Positions 1 to 6,747 of a stretch of DNA of 11,434 nt are shown piece after piece (the first letter of the stretch is position 1; every line of letters starts with the position of its first letter). The notes under the pieces are model-generated. The model had not been told where the DNA came from and did not search any database. It worked only from the letters and a program-made list of their open reading frames with translations. Origin of the DNA: CAZVJA01 sp964626885 (GTDB lineage Bacteria > Planctomycetota > Planctomycetia > Planctomycetales > Planctomycetaceae); NCBI GenBank assembly GCA_964626885.1, contig CAZVJA010000169.1, positions 1 to 11,434 of the forward strand, given 5' to 3'. A program made the position numbers and the translations under genes.

Positions 1-18
1 ACCTCTTGCGGCTGCGCC

Positions 19-49
19 GCCCCGGTAGGCCGAAGCGGCCAACCGGGGC
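19..49. repeat. Strong hairpin, possible extragenic palindromic repeat or terminator
   Basis: Bases 19-26 (GCCCCGGT) pair perfectly with 42-49 (ACCGGGGC). Inside an A27/A41 mismatch, 28-32 (GGCCG) pairs with 36-40 (CGGCC) around a 3-base loop. A smaller hairpin, GCGGC-TGC-GCCGC at 8-20, abuts and slightly overlaps it. The element starts 13 bases past the stop codon of the 75-residue gene, so it could end that transcript, but no T-run follows on the minus strand. A GC-rich compound hairpin between genes also fits a REP-like dispersed repeat. The hairpin is directly visible; its role is inferred. Confidence 0.6.
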
Positions 50-61
50 CACCCACTTCTG

Positions 62-289
62 CTATCTCGCCTCAATGCGTCGCAAAATGGAAAATCTGTC
101 CCACTGCTTCACTACAATTCGCACACTGTCTGCATCGAGAAAGATGTTTCCACAAAGGCAGCCAATGCTGTCATCCGGCTGTGAGGGAATGATTTCGCTG
201 CAGTCATCGCATCGATAGAAGATATTCTTGGCGCGCGGTATATCTCGCTCGTCACGAAATGATGTCGAGAAGGTTTCATAGTCGGCCAT
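62..289 (-). CDS. Small four-cysteine (zinc-ribbon-like) protein of unknown function
   Basis: This 75-residue protein is soluble, with no signal peptide or membrane segment. Cys27-x-x-Cys30 and Cys44-x-Cys46 are spaced as in a compact zinc ribbon: YRCDDC at 25-30, an IPSQP turn at 34-38, then CLCGNIFLDAD at 44-54. From memory, small uncharacterised bacterial proteins share a 'YxCxxC-IPS-CxCGN-D' pattern, sometimes near toxin or immunity genes, but I cannot name a family. The ATG at 287-289 has no clear Shine-Dalgarno sequence. The gene lies 71 bases downstream of the double-sulfatase stop on the same strand, across a repeat block, and is followed by a strong hairpin. It lacks the export signals of its neighbours, so a link to sulfatase function is doubtful. 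It is probably real because the cysteine pattern is so ordered, though its short length leaves some doubt. Confidence 0.6.
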   Translation of the reverse strand: MADYETFSTSFRDERDIPRAKNIFYRCDDCSEIIPSQPDDSIGCLCGNIFLDADSVRIVVKQWDRFSILRRIEAR

Positions 290-311
290 GGATGATAATT
301 CTCGACGTGAT

Positions 312-360
312 TTCGTGCTTCGGGCCTTCGGATTTCTTTTGACATTCGTGCTTCGTGCTT
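312..360. repeat. Short direct repeats TTCGTGCTT (x3) between genes
   Basis: The 9-mer TTCGTGCTT occurs at 312-320, 345-353 and 352-360, the last two overlapping by two bases. On the minus strand it reads AAGCACGAA. A related pair, CTTCGG at 319-324 and 327-332, lies between them. The block begins directly after the stop codon of the double sulfatase (361-363). Its composition differs from the flanking genes. Similar 'GAAGCACGAA / AATCCGAA' stretches recur between genes in planctomycete genomes as I remember them, but I cannot check copy number here. Confidence 0.6.
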
Positions 361-3318
361 TTACTTTCCTACCGGCGCCTTCCGCGGCTTGGGTGTCAGC
401 AGCTTCGCCTGCTCGCGCAACTTTTCAGGGGTGACGGTCGGGTCGTCCGGCTGCTCGACCGAGAGCGGTGCCTTGTCACCGTTCGTTTTCTGCAATTCGC
501 TCAGCAGCACCATCAGCTCGTGTACTTTGTCGGAATGCAATTCCGCCAGATTGTGCAACTCGTGCGGGTCGTCGTGCAGGTTGAAGAGCTGCGTGATGTT
601 CACCCGGGGGTAACGGATCAGCTTCCAGTCCCCTTTGCGGACAGCGCGCTGCACATCGAGATACGCCAAGAATAATTCCTCGCGCGCCTGCTCTGATTTC
701 CCCGTTACCGCCGGCGCGAAACTCTTTGCATCCAGCCCCTCGGGATTCTTGACGCTGACGAGATCGCAGAGCGTCGGCGGAATATCGTGCAGATAGACGA
801 GCGCGTCGCTCTCTCCTTTACGGATTCCCGGCCCCGAGATCAGCAGCGGCGGCTTCATTGCGTCGTCGTACAGGCTCTGCTTTCCCATTAGTCCGTGGCT
901 GCCGATCGCCAGCCCATGATCGGACGTGAAGACGATGATCGTGTTGTCGTAGTCGCCGGCTTCCCGCAGCGTCTGCAGGATGCGGCCGATCTGCATATCG
1001 AGATAGGTGAGCACGCCGTAATAATCAGTGAGGTGCTTGCGGATCTCCGCCTCGGTGCGGGGCCACGCGGCCAGTTGCTCGTCGCGGCCGTACAGCCAGC
1101 CGTTGTCGAACGGATGCAGCGGCTTGAAGTTCGCCAGCAGCGGCATCTTCGCTTCGTCGTATTTGCCGCGATATTCATTGTTCACCACGCGCGGGTCGTG
1201 CGGGTTGCCGAACGCCAGATAAGCGAAGAACGGACGATTACGGTCTCGTGACTTAAGGAACTCGACCGCCGCGTCGCCAATCTCCTTGCCCGGAAAACCG
1301 GAGAGGCGCTCGGCCGTATCTTCGCTGACGTACTTCTCGTGCTCGAAGTCCTTGTAGATGCCGGTCGGTCCGTTGCCGCGTTTCCCGTGATGGTATGTTT
1401 CGTACCCTGCTTCGCGGAGCGTCTTGGGAAAATTCACGTCGTAACGAGCCGCCCATTCGGGTTTCAGATGAAACAGCGACCGTCCGCTCAAGAGCATTGT
1501 GCGGCTGGGGGCACAGACCGCCGGGACGGTGCTTCCCATGCAATACGCGTTGTGAAATACCAGCCCCGACCGGGCGAGGCTGTCGAGGTTCGGCGTCTCG
1601 ATAACCCGGTTGCCGAGCGCGTGGATGGTATCGGCCCGCTGGTCGTCGGTGATGAGGAACAGGATGTTTGGCTTCGACGTGGTCTTCTGCGTTCGTCGGT
1701 TGAAAAAGGCCGCACCGGCCGGCTCCCGAAAGTTCACCGGAACAGCATTCTGTTGCGGCTCGCCGGGAGTGCTGCGTCCCTCGCGGACGTAGCGATCCAA
1801 CAGCGCAGTCAGTTCGCGGACGATTTCCGGTTTCTCCGCATGAAGGTTTCGCTGTTCGCTGATGTCGGCCTGCAAATCGTACAACTGCAACGGGGGAAGA
1901 TCTTCGGCTTCATTCTGGCCGGGGCGCGGCTTGCTCCAGCCGCCGGAATCGGGACAGAACTCAAGTTTCCATTGCCCCTGCCGGATCGCAAACGAACCGT
2001 TGATTGAATGATGGACGACCGCTTCGCGAAGCGGCTGATTGGCTGTACCGTCGAGAGCCGGGAGAAAGCTGACGCTGTCTTCACCGGCGTTCTTTGGAAC
2101 TTGGACCCCCAGTATGTCAGCGGCGGTGGCCAGCAGATCGGTGAGACAAAGAAGCTGGTCGCTGGTGGTTCCGGCCTTCACGCGCGCGGGCCAGCGGGCG
2201 ATGAACGGCACCCGATGCCCGCCGTCGAAAATGTCGGCCTTCGTCCCACGGAAGACATAGCTGGGGTTGTGCCCTTTGGCGATCAGTTCTTCAAACCGCG
2301 CCTGCGGCGAGCAGCCGTTGTCGCTGGTGACAATCACAAGGGTGTTGTCGGCCAAGCCATGTTTGTCGAGCGTTTCGATCACCTGGCCGATGCTCCAGTC
2401 GGTCTGCATCACGAAATCGGCGTAGGGATTCAATCCGCTTTTCCCCTGCCACTCCTTGCCCGGCACGATGGGAGTATGAGGAGAGGCCAGCGGCAAATAG
2501 AGGAAGAACGGTTTGCCGTTCTTCGCGTCGGCGGCGCTGGCGTCGATGTGTTCGATGGCTTTTTTCGTGAGCGTCGGAAGCACGTCGACCGCCTCGAATT
2601 CAGGCGCAGCCGGGCCAGGGCGCGTGGCGCCATTGCTTCGACCAAACATCATTGGAAACGATTTTTCCGCCGTCGGATTGGCGGCGACATGGTCGTTCTC
2701 GATGAAGGTATAGGGAACCATATCAAGCGAGCCGCTGATGCCGAAATATTCGTCGAAGCCGACGGAGCTCGGACCGTTGGCGATTCGCTTCGAATAATCG
2801 ACATTTTGATATTGGTCGGGAGTTTCGATGTTGAGTTCGGTGACTTGTTTTCCAGGAAGCTTCACCCAGTCCATACCGAGATGCCACTTGCCAATGCAGG
2901 CGGTGAGATATCCCTGCGCTTTGAGCATCGACGCGACGGTTGTCCGTCCGGGTTCGATGAGCCGCGGGCTCAAGCCCCCCAAGACGCCGAACTGCAGCTT
3001 CGATCGCCAGGAGTAGCGCCCCGTCAATACACCGTAACGCGTCGGCGAGCAGACCGCCGAGCCGGAATGCACATCGGTGAAGACCATCCCTTGCGATGCA
3101 AGTCGGTCGAGATAGGGGGTCGCAATCTTGCCGTTGGGATTGAGGCAGCGGACGTCGCCGTAGCCCAGATCGTCGCACAGGATGTAGACGATATTCGGAC
3201 GCGCGAACGTAGTGGTTTTACCTTTCGACTCCGCAGCGTTCACACGGCGGAACGATGCAATCAACGCAGCACAAAGAACAAACGCCGAAAAAACTTTCGA
3301 TCGTCGGAAAAAGCTCAT
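361..3318 (-). CDS. Secreted double sulfatase (two fused sulfatase domains)
   Basis: This 985-residue exported enzyme contains two complete sulfatase (PF00884) domains, each expected to hydrolyse sulfate esters with a formylglycine nucleophile. A Sec signal peptide spans about 1-29. Domain 1 (about 40-530) has metal ligands D49/D50, the motif C90-S-P-T-R, K144 in IGKWHLG, H281, D333/N334 and K360. Domain 2 (about 549-945) has D558/D559, C602-A-P-S-R, K646, H707, D800/H801 (SDHG) and K813. Domain 1 resembles arylsulfatases; domain 2 is closer to the choline-/iduronate-sulfatase type (SHGLMGKQSLYD). Domain 1 keeps what looks like a natural C-terminal tail, and domain 2 starts just where its signal peptide would have ended, joined by a linker at about 519-548. 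The start at 3318 is chosen because its ATG overlaps the upstream stop as ATGA and is followed by a signal peptide; an in-frame ATG 36 codons earlier lies inside the upstream gene. Usual single-domain sulfatases are about 450-600 residues. The substrate is unknown. Confidence 0.93.
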   Translation of the reverse strand: MSFFRRSKVFSAFVLCAALIASFRRVNAAESKGKTTTFARPNIVYILCDDLGYGDVRCLNPNGKIATPYLDRLASQGMVFTDVHSGSAVCSPTRYGVLTGRYSWRSKLQFGVLGGLSPRLIEPGRTTVASMLKAQGYLTACIGKWHLGMDWVKLPGKQVTELNIETPDQYQNVDYSKRIANGPSSVGFDEYFGISGSLDMVPYTFIENDHVAANPTAEKSFPMMFGRSNGATRPGPAAPEFEAVDVLPTLTKKAIEHIDASAADAKNGKPFFLYLPLASPHTPIVPGKEWQGKSGLNPYADFVMQTDWSIGQVIETLDKHGLADNTLVIVTSDNGCSPQARFEELIAKGHNPSYVFRGTKADIFDGGHRVPFIARWPARVKAGTTSDQLLCLTDLLATAADILGVQVPKNAGEDSVSFLPALDGTANQPLREAVVHHSINGSFAIRQGQWKLEFCPDSGGWSKPRPGQNEAEDLPPLQLYDLQADISEQRNLHAEKPEIVRELTALLDRYVREGRSTPGEPQQNAVPVNFREPAGAAFFNRRTQKTTSKPNILFLITDDQRADTIHALGNRVIETPNLDSLARSGLVFHNAYCMGSTVPAVCAPSRTMLLSGRSLFHLKPEWAARYDVNFPKTLREAGYETYHHGKRGNGPTGIYKDFEHEKYVSEDTAERLSGFPGKEIGDAAVEFLKSRDRNRPFFAYLAFGNPHDPRVVNNEYRGKYDEAKMPLLANFKPLHPFDNGWLYGRDEQLAAWPRTEAEIRKHLTDYYGVLTYLDMQIGRILQTLREAGDYDNTIIVFTSDHGLAIGSHGLMGKQSLYDDAMKPPLLISGPGIRKGESDALVYLHDIPPTLCDLVSVKNPEGLDAKSFAPAVTGKSEQAREELFLAYLDVQRAVRKGDWKLIRYPRVNITQLFNLHDDPHELHNLAELHSDKVHELMVLLSELQKTNGDKAPLSVEQPDDPTVTPEKLREQAKLLTPKPRKAPVGK

Positions 3319-5012
3319 GGTTCCACCGGCTCCGATTTTCTGCGATAGGCCTTTGTCGGTTTGTATTTCCCTCCGGGGAGTGTCGCCCAATCGACGACGC
3401 CTACGCGGTCGGCCCAGGATTGCCATTGTGCTGCGAGTTGCGAAACCTCATCCGGGTGGTCTGCGGCGAGATTATTTGTCTCGCTTCTATCGACGCTCAA
3501 GTCAAACAGTTCCCACGGCCCGTGAAAAGTGGCGACCAGTTTCTTGTCGCCGACTCGGATCGCCTTGTTCCCTTCGTGCTCCCACGCCAACGTGCGCGTG
3601 TTGGGGGAATCGGGAGGCAGCTTACCCGTCAACAGCGGCACAAGACTTTGTCCCTCCAACGGCAACAGGTCGCGTCCCTGGAAATTCTTTGGATATTCGA
3701 CGCCGGCCAGGTCCAGACAGGTCGGCATCAGGTCGATGATGTGGCCGACCGGTCGCAGCAGCGCGTTCTTTGCGGTGATCCCCTTCGGCCAGGAAACGAC
3801 CAGCGGTGTCGATATGCCCCCTTCGTGAACCCACATTTTGTTTTCGCGAAACGGCGTGTTGGCGGCGTTCGCCCAGCCGATTTCGAGGCAGCGGTGCGAT
3901 TCTTTCGTTCCGATGACGCTACCGGGCTTGTGCCCGCGCGCGGGGTTCGGCCAGGAATCGAGGGCTTCCGCGCTTGCGCCGTTGTCGGAAAGAAACATCA
4001 CGACCGTGTTCTCAGTCGCGCCGATCTGCTCGATCGCCTGCAGCACGCGGCCGACTCCCTGATCCATGCAATCGACCATCGCGGCATGCACTGCCATGCG
4101 ACGGTCCCACTCTTCCCGATCAGCTTCGGCGACGCTGGACCAGGCTTGTGCCACCGGGTCACGCGGCGAGAGCCGGCAATGGTCGGGCTCCAAGATCCCT
4201 AATTCCTTCTGCCGCGCAAACCGCCGCTCGCGAAGCGCGTCCCATCCGTCGCGAAAACGTCCGACGTAACGGTCAATGTCACCTGGCTTCGCCTGAAGTG
4301 GAAAGTGCGGCGCCGTGTAACAGAGGTGCAGGAAAAACGGCTGATCGCGATGCGCACGGCCATGATCGGTGATGTATTCCACCGCCCAGTCACTGAATAT
4401 GTCGGTGACGTAATCTCCCTCTTTCCAGGTTTCGGAATCGCGGTCGCGATAAAGCGGCTTGGGATCGTAAAAGTTTCCGCCGCCACCGGTGCCGTGCGCG
4501 TGGTCGAACCCGCGTTGCATCGGATGGTTTCGTTCGTCACCGTGCTCGACCCCTCCCACGTGCCACTTGCCGACGTGATACGCACGGTAGCCGCCGGCGT
4601 GCAGAAGTTCGGCGATAGTCGCGCAGCGTTCGTTAAGGCCGCCGTCATACGCGGGGAGTTTCCAGACGCCGAGCATGTGGCCCACACCCACCTGATGCGG
4701 ATAGAGGCCGGTGAGGATCGCAGCCCGGGTCGGACAGCAACGCGCCGAGTTATAGAACTGCGTGAATCGCACGCCATTTTCGGCCAGCCGATTGATGTTC
4801 GGCGTCGAGACCGCCGATCCATAACAACCGATATCAGAGAAGCCGAGATCGTCCGCCAGGATTAATACGATATTCGGCCGGCGGTCGGACTCCGCGCTCG
4901 ATGCGATAGTTCCATGCAGGATTGTGCCGACTCCGATAACGGCAAAAAGCACCAGAGAAATGAATCCATGAACCCGTGGAAGACGGAAATCCCGGCAGTC
5001 TGAAACTTTCAT
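3315..5012 (-). CDS. Secreted arylsulfatase
   Basis: This 565-residue sulfatase (PF00884) is predicted to cleave sulfate esters in the periplasm or outside the cell. A signal peptide with hydrophobic core at about 17-32 and a likely ASSA/ES cleavage site near 40 precedes the domain. Metal-binding D54/D55 (ILADDLG), nucleophile motif C92-C-P-T-R, K149 in HVGKWHVGG, H236, D343/N344 (SDNG), K392 and HEGG at 396-399 are all present, so the enzyme looks intact. C92 must be converted to formylglycine by a maturase not encoded in this window. The ATG at 5012 is preferred over an in-frame ATG 48 codons upstream because GGGGGAAGG sits 5-6 bases before it and a signal peptide follows immediately. The stop codon overlaps the start of the downstream double sulfatase (ATGA), implying translational coupling. 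It resembles the broad arylsulfatase A-like group; the exact subfamily and polymer target are unknown. Confidence 0.95.
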   Translation of the reverse strand: MKVSDCRDFRLPRVHGFISLVLFAVIGVGTILHGTIASSAESDRRPNIVLILADDLGFSDIGCYGSAVSTPNINRLAENGVRFTQFYNSARCCPTRAAILTGLYPHQVGVGHMLGVWKLPAYDGGLNERCATIAELLHAGGYRAYHVGKWHVGGVEHGDERNHPMQRGFDHAHGTGGGGNFYDPKPLYRDRDSETWKEGDYVTDIFSDWAVEYITDHGRAHRDQPFFLHLCYTAPHFPLQAKPGDIDRYVGRFRDGWDALRERRFARQKELGILEPDHCRLSPRDPVAQAWSSVAEADREEWDRRMAVHAAMVDCMDQGVGRVLQAIEQIGATENTVVMFLSDNGASAEALDSWPNPARGHKPGSVIGTKESHRCLEIGWANAANTPFRENKMWVHEGGISTPLVVSWPKGITAKNALLRPVGHIIDLMPTCLDLAGVEYPKNFQGRDLLPLEGQSLVPLLTGKLPPDSPNTRTLAWEHEGNKAIRVGDKKLVATFHGPWELFDLSVDRSETNNLAADHPDEVSQLAAQWQSWADRVGVVDWATLPGGKYKPTKAYRRKSEPVEP

Positions 5013-5014
5013 CG

Positions 5015-5026
5015 GACCTTCCCCCT
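5015..5026 (-). promoter_or_regulatory. Purine-rich ribosome binding site of the arylsulfatase
   Basis: Read on the minus strand, AAGGGGGAAGGT lies just upstream of the ATG at 5012. It is the only clear Shine-Dalgarno-like sequence near the candidate starts of this gene and decides in favour of 5012 over the ATG at 5156. Confidence 0.7.
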
Positions 5027-5091
5027 TCTGGAAATCGCGTGAAATGAAACGGAGATAAGTCTTTCCGGGACGCGCGAAAACATCACGGAAA

Positions 5092-5138
5092 ATACCACGG
5101 TATAATCGATTGTGATCCGTCCGCCGGTGCGGAATCAA
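5092..5138 (-). promoter_or_regulatory. Weak candidate promoter with palindrome upstream of the sulfatase pair
   Basis: On the minus strand TTGATT (5138-5133) and CACAAT (5114-5109) are spaced by 18 bases, each matching the sigma70 consensus at four of six positions. A perfect short palindrome, ATACC-AC-GGTAT (5092-5103), would lie at the predicted transcription start, where a repressor site is common. The sulfatase pair begins 281 bases after the DUF1501 stop, so an independent promoter in this gap is plausible. The element matches are weak and this is a tentative call. Confidence 0.22.
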
Positions 5139-5285
5139 GCATTGGCTGCCGTTCATGAACGATTGCCGAGAGCGGAAGGAGTGGTGCTACCGTGCCAGCG
5201 CTGAACGACATCGGGAGCAAGCGGGCAATCCTCGGCGAGGCACGCGGAATTGTTGACGTTGGCCCGGCACACCGTCGAGCGGAAA

Positions 5286-5302
5286 CTGGCAGTTTATGCC
5301 AG
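5286..5302 (-). terminator. Hairpin with the DUF1501 stop codon in its loop; weak terminator candidate
   Basis: CTGGCA (5286-5291) and TGCCAG (5297-5302) form a perfect 6-bp stem around a 5-base loop that contains the TAA stop codon of the DUF1501 gene. Three U residues follow on the minus strand. The stem is short and the U-run is minimal, so it may be only a weak terminator or a 3'-end stabiliser. Confidence 0.35.
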
Positions 5303-6745
5303 CAGTTCCTCGACAACGCGGCCATGCACATCGGTCAGGCGGAAGTCTCGGCCGGCATAGCGGTAGGTGAACTTCTCGTGGTCAAAGCCCATCAGCTTCA
5401 TGATGGTGGCGTGCAGATCATGCACGTGCACCTTGTTTTCCTGGGCTCGAAAGCCAAACTCGTCGGTCGCGCCGTGCACGTATCCGCCGCGCACACCGCC
5501 GCCGGCCATCCACATTGTAAAACCCCAATGGTTATGGTCGCGTCCGTTGATCTTGCCGGCGTTGGCCCCCTTCGTCGGCAACTCCACGACCGGCGTTCGT
5601 CCGAATTCGCCCCCCCAGATGACTAACGTCTCGTCGAGCAGGCCCCGCTGCTTGAGATCCTTCAGCAGCGCGCCGATCGCCTGATCGCATTGCCCGGCCA
5701 AGCGGCGATGGTTGACTTCGATATCGTCGTGATTGTCCCACGGCTGGCCCGCTCCGTGCCAGACCTGGACGAACCGCACACCCCGTTCGACGAGCCGGCG
5801 CGCGATCAGAATCTGCCGTGCCTGTACTCCCTCGCCATACATCTCGAGAATGTGTTTCGGCTCGCGGCTGACATCGAACACATCGGCGGCTTCCATCTGC
5901 ATGCGGAAGGCCAACTCGTACGATTGAATTCTCGCTTCGAGCGCGGGGTCGTGACCGCGACTGTTGAGATGCTGTTGATTGATGAGCCCGAGCAGATCGA
6001 GTTGCTTACGTTGCTCCTTCCGCGAGAGTCGGTTGTTGCGGATGTTCGCGATCAGCTTCTCGATGTCTTCGTGTTTCGTGTCGATGTAGGTTCCCTGGTA
6101 AATGCCGGGCAAGAACCCCGACTGCCAATTCTGCGATTCCTGAATCGGGTACCCGCCGGGGCACATCACGACGAAGGCCGGCAGGTTCTGGTTTTCCGTC
6201 CCCATGCCGTATGTCAACCACGACCCCATGCAAGGGCGAATCTGCCGCGCCTCGCCGCAGTTCATCAGCAGGAGCGACGGTTCGTGATTCGGCACATCGG
6301 CATGCATCGAGCGAATGACGGCCATCTCGTCGATCGACGCGGCCGTGTGTCGAAACAATTCGCTGACCTCAATGCCGCTCTCACCGTATTTTTGAAATCG
6401 GAACGGCGAACGGAACGCGGTGCCGGTGGGGCGTTCGGTCCGCAGATTCTCCATCGGCAGCTTCTGGCCATGCAATTTGTCGAGCATCGGCTTCGGGTCG
6501 AACGTATCGACGTGGCTCGGCCCGCCGTTCATAAACAGATGAATGACGTGTTTGACCTTCGCGGAAACCTGCGGCCCCTTCGGCGAAAGCGGATTCGTCG
6601 TCGCGGCGGCCAGAGCGTTCTTCACCGAACCGGTCTCGGCCAGCAGCTGCGCGAAGACCAGGCCTCCCATGCCCATGCCGCAACGGCGCAGCATTTCTCG
6701 ACGATCGAGAGCGGGTGAGGGATTGTGTGCGGCGTCGTTGTGCAT
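5294..6745 (-). CDS. DUF1501 family protein, Tat-exported
   Basis: This 483-residue DUF1501 protein (PF07394) belongs to the alkaline phosphatase/sulfatase superfamily; its reaction has not been established to my knowledge. The N-terminus carries a twin-arginine signal, DRREMLRR at 14-21 followed by a glycine-rich hydrophobic stretch to about 35, so it should be exported folded through Tat. Typical family motifs are HLFMNGGPSHVDTFD (69-83), MHADVPNHEPS (147-157), WDNHDDI (336-342), WGGEFGRTP (377-385), GRDHNHWGF (401-409) and VHDLHATIMKLMGF (441-454). The many His/Asp residues in them are consistent with a metal site. Length is normal for the family. The start at 6745 follows the upstream stop after 2 bases (TGAATATG on the minus strand), without a strong Shine-Dalgarno sequence, so translation is probably coupled. 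DUF1501 genes are commonly found next to PSCyt1/DUF1549/DUF1553 genes in planctomycetes, as here. Confidence 0.95.
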   Translation of the reverse strand: MHNDAAHNPSPALDRREMLRRCGMGMGGLVFAQLLAETGSVKNALAAATTNPLSPKGPQVSAKVKHVIHLFMNGGPSHVDTFDPKPMLDKLHGQKLPMENLRTERPTGTAFRSPFRFQKYGESGIEVSELFRHTAASIDEMAVIRSMHADVPNHEPSLLLMNCGEARQIRPCMGSWLTYGMGTENQNLPAFVVMCPGGYPIQESQNWQSGFLPGIYQGTYIDTKHEDIEKLIANIRNNRLSRKEQRKQLDLLGLINQQHLNSRGHDPALEARIQSYELAFRMQMEAADVFDVSREPKHILEMYGEGVQARQILIARRLVERGVRFVQVWHGAGQPWDNHDDIEVNHRRLAGQCDQAIGALLKDLKQRGLLDETLVIWGGEFGRTPVVELPTKGANAGKINGRDHNHWGFTMWMAGGGVRGGYVHGATDEFGFRAQENKVHVHDLHATIMKLMGFDHEKFTYRYAGRDFRLTDVHGRVVEELLA

Positions 6746-6747
6746 AT

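Noticed and set aside
2008..3348. 446-codon open frame on the plus strand
   Set aside because: It lies opposite the double sulfatase, whose motifs are all present. The plus-strand product has no recognisable domain and is rich in Arg, Gly and Asp, as expected for the complement of GC-rich coding DNA.
3255..4202. 315-codon open frame on the plus strand
   Set aside because: It covers the 3' half of the arylsulfatase and the sulfatase overlap on the other strand; composition is typical of a shadow frame.
5101..5106. Perfect TATAAT on the plus strand
   Set aside because: No acceptable -35 at 16-19 bases upstream and no supported plus-strand gene follows; it is partly explained by the local palindrome.
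5013..5156. N-terminal extension of the arylsulfatase from an ATG at 5156
   Set aside because: It would bury the signal peptide behind 48 charged residues and ignore the strong ribosome binding site before the ATG at 5012.
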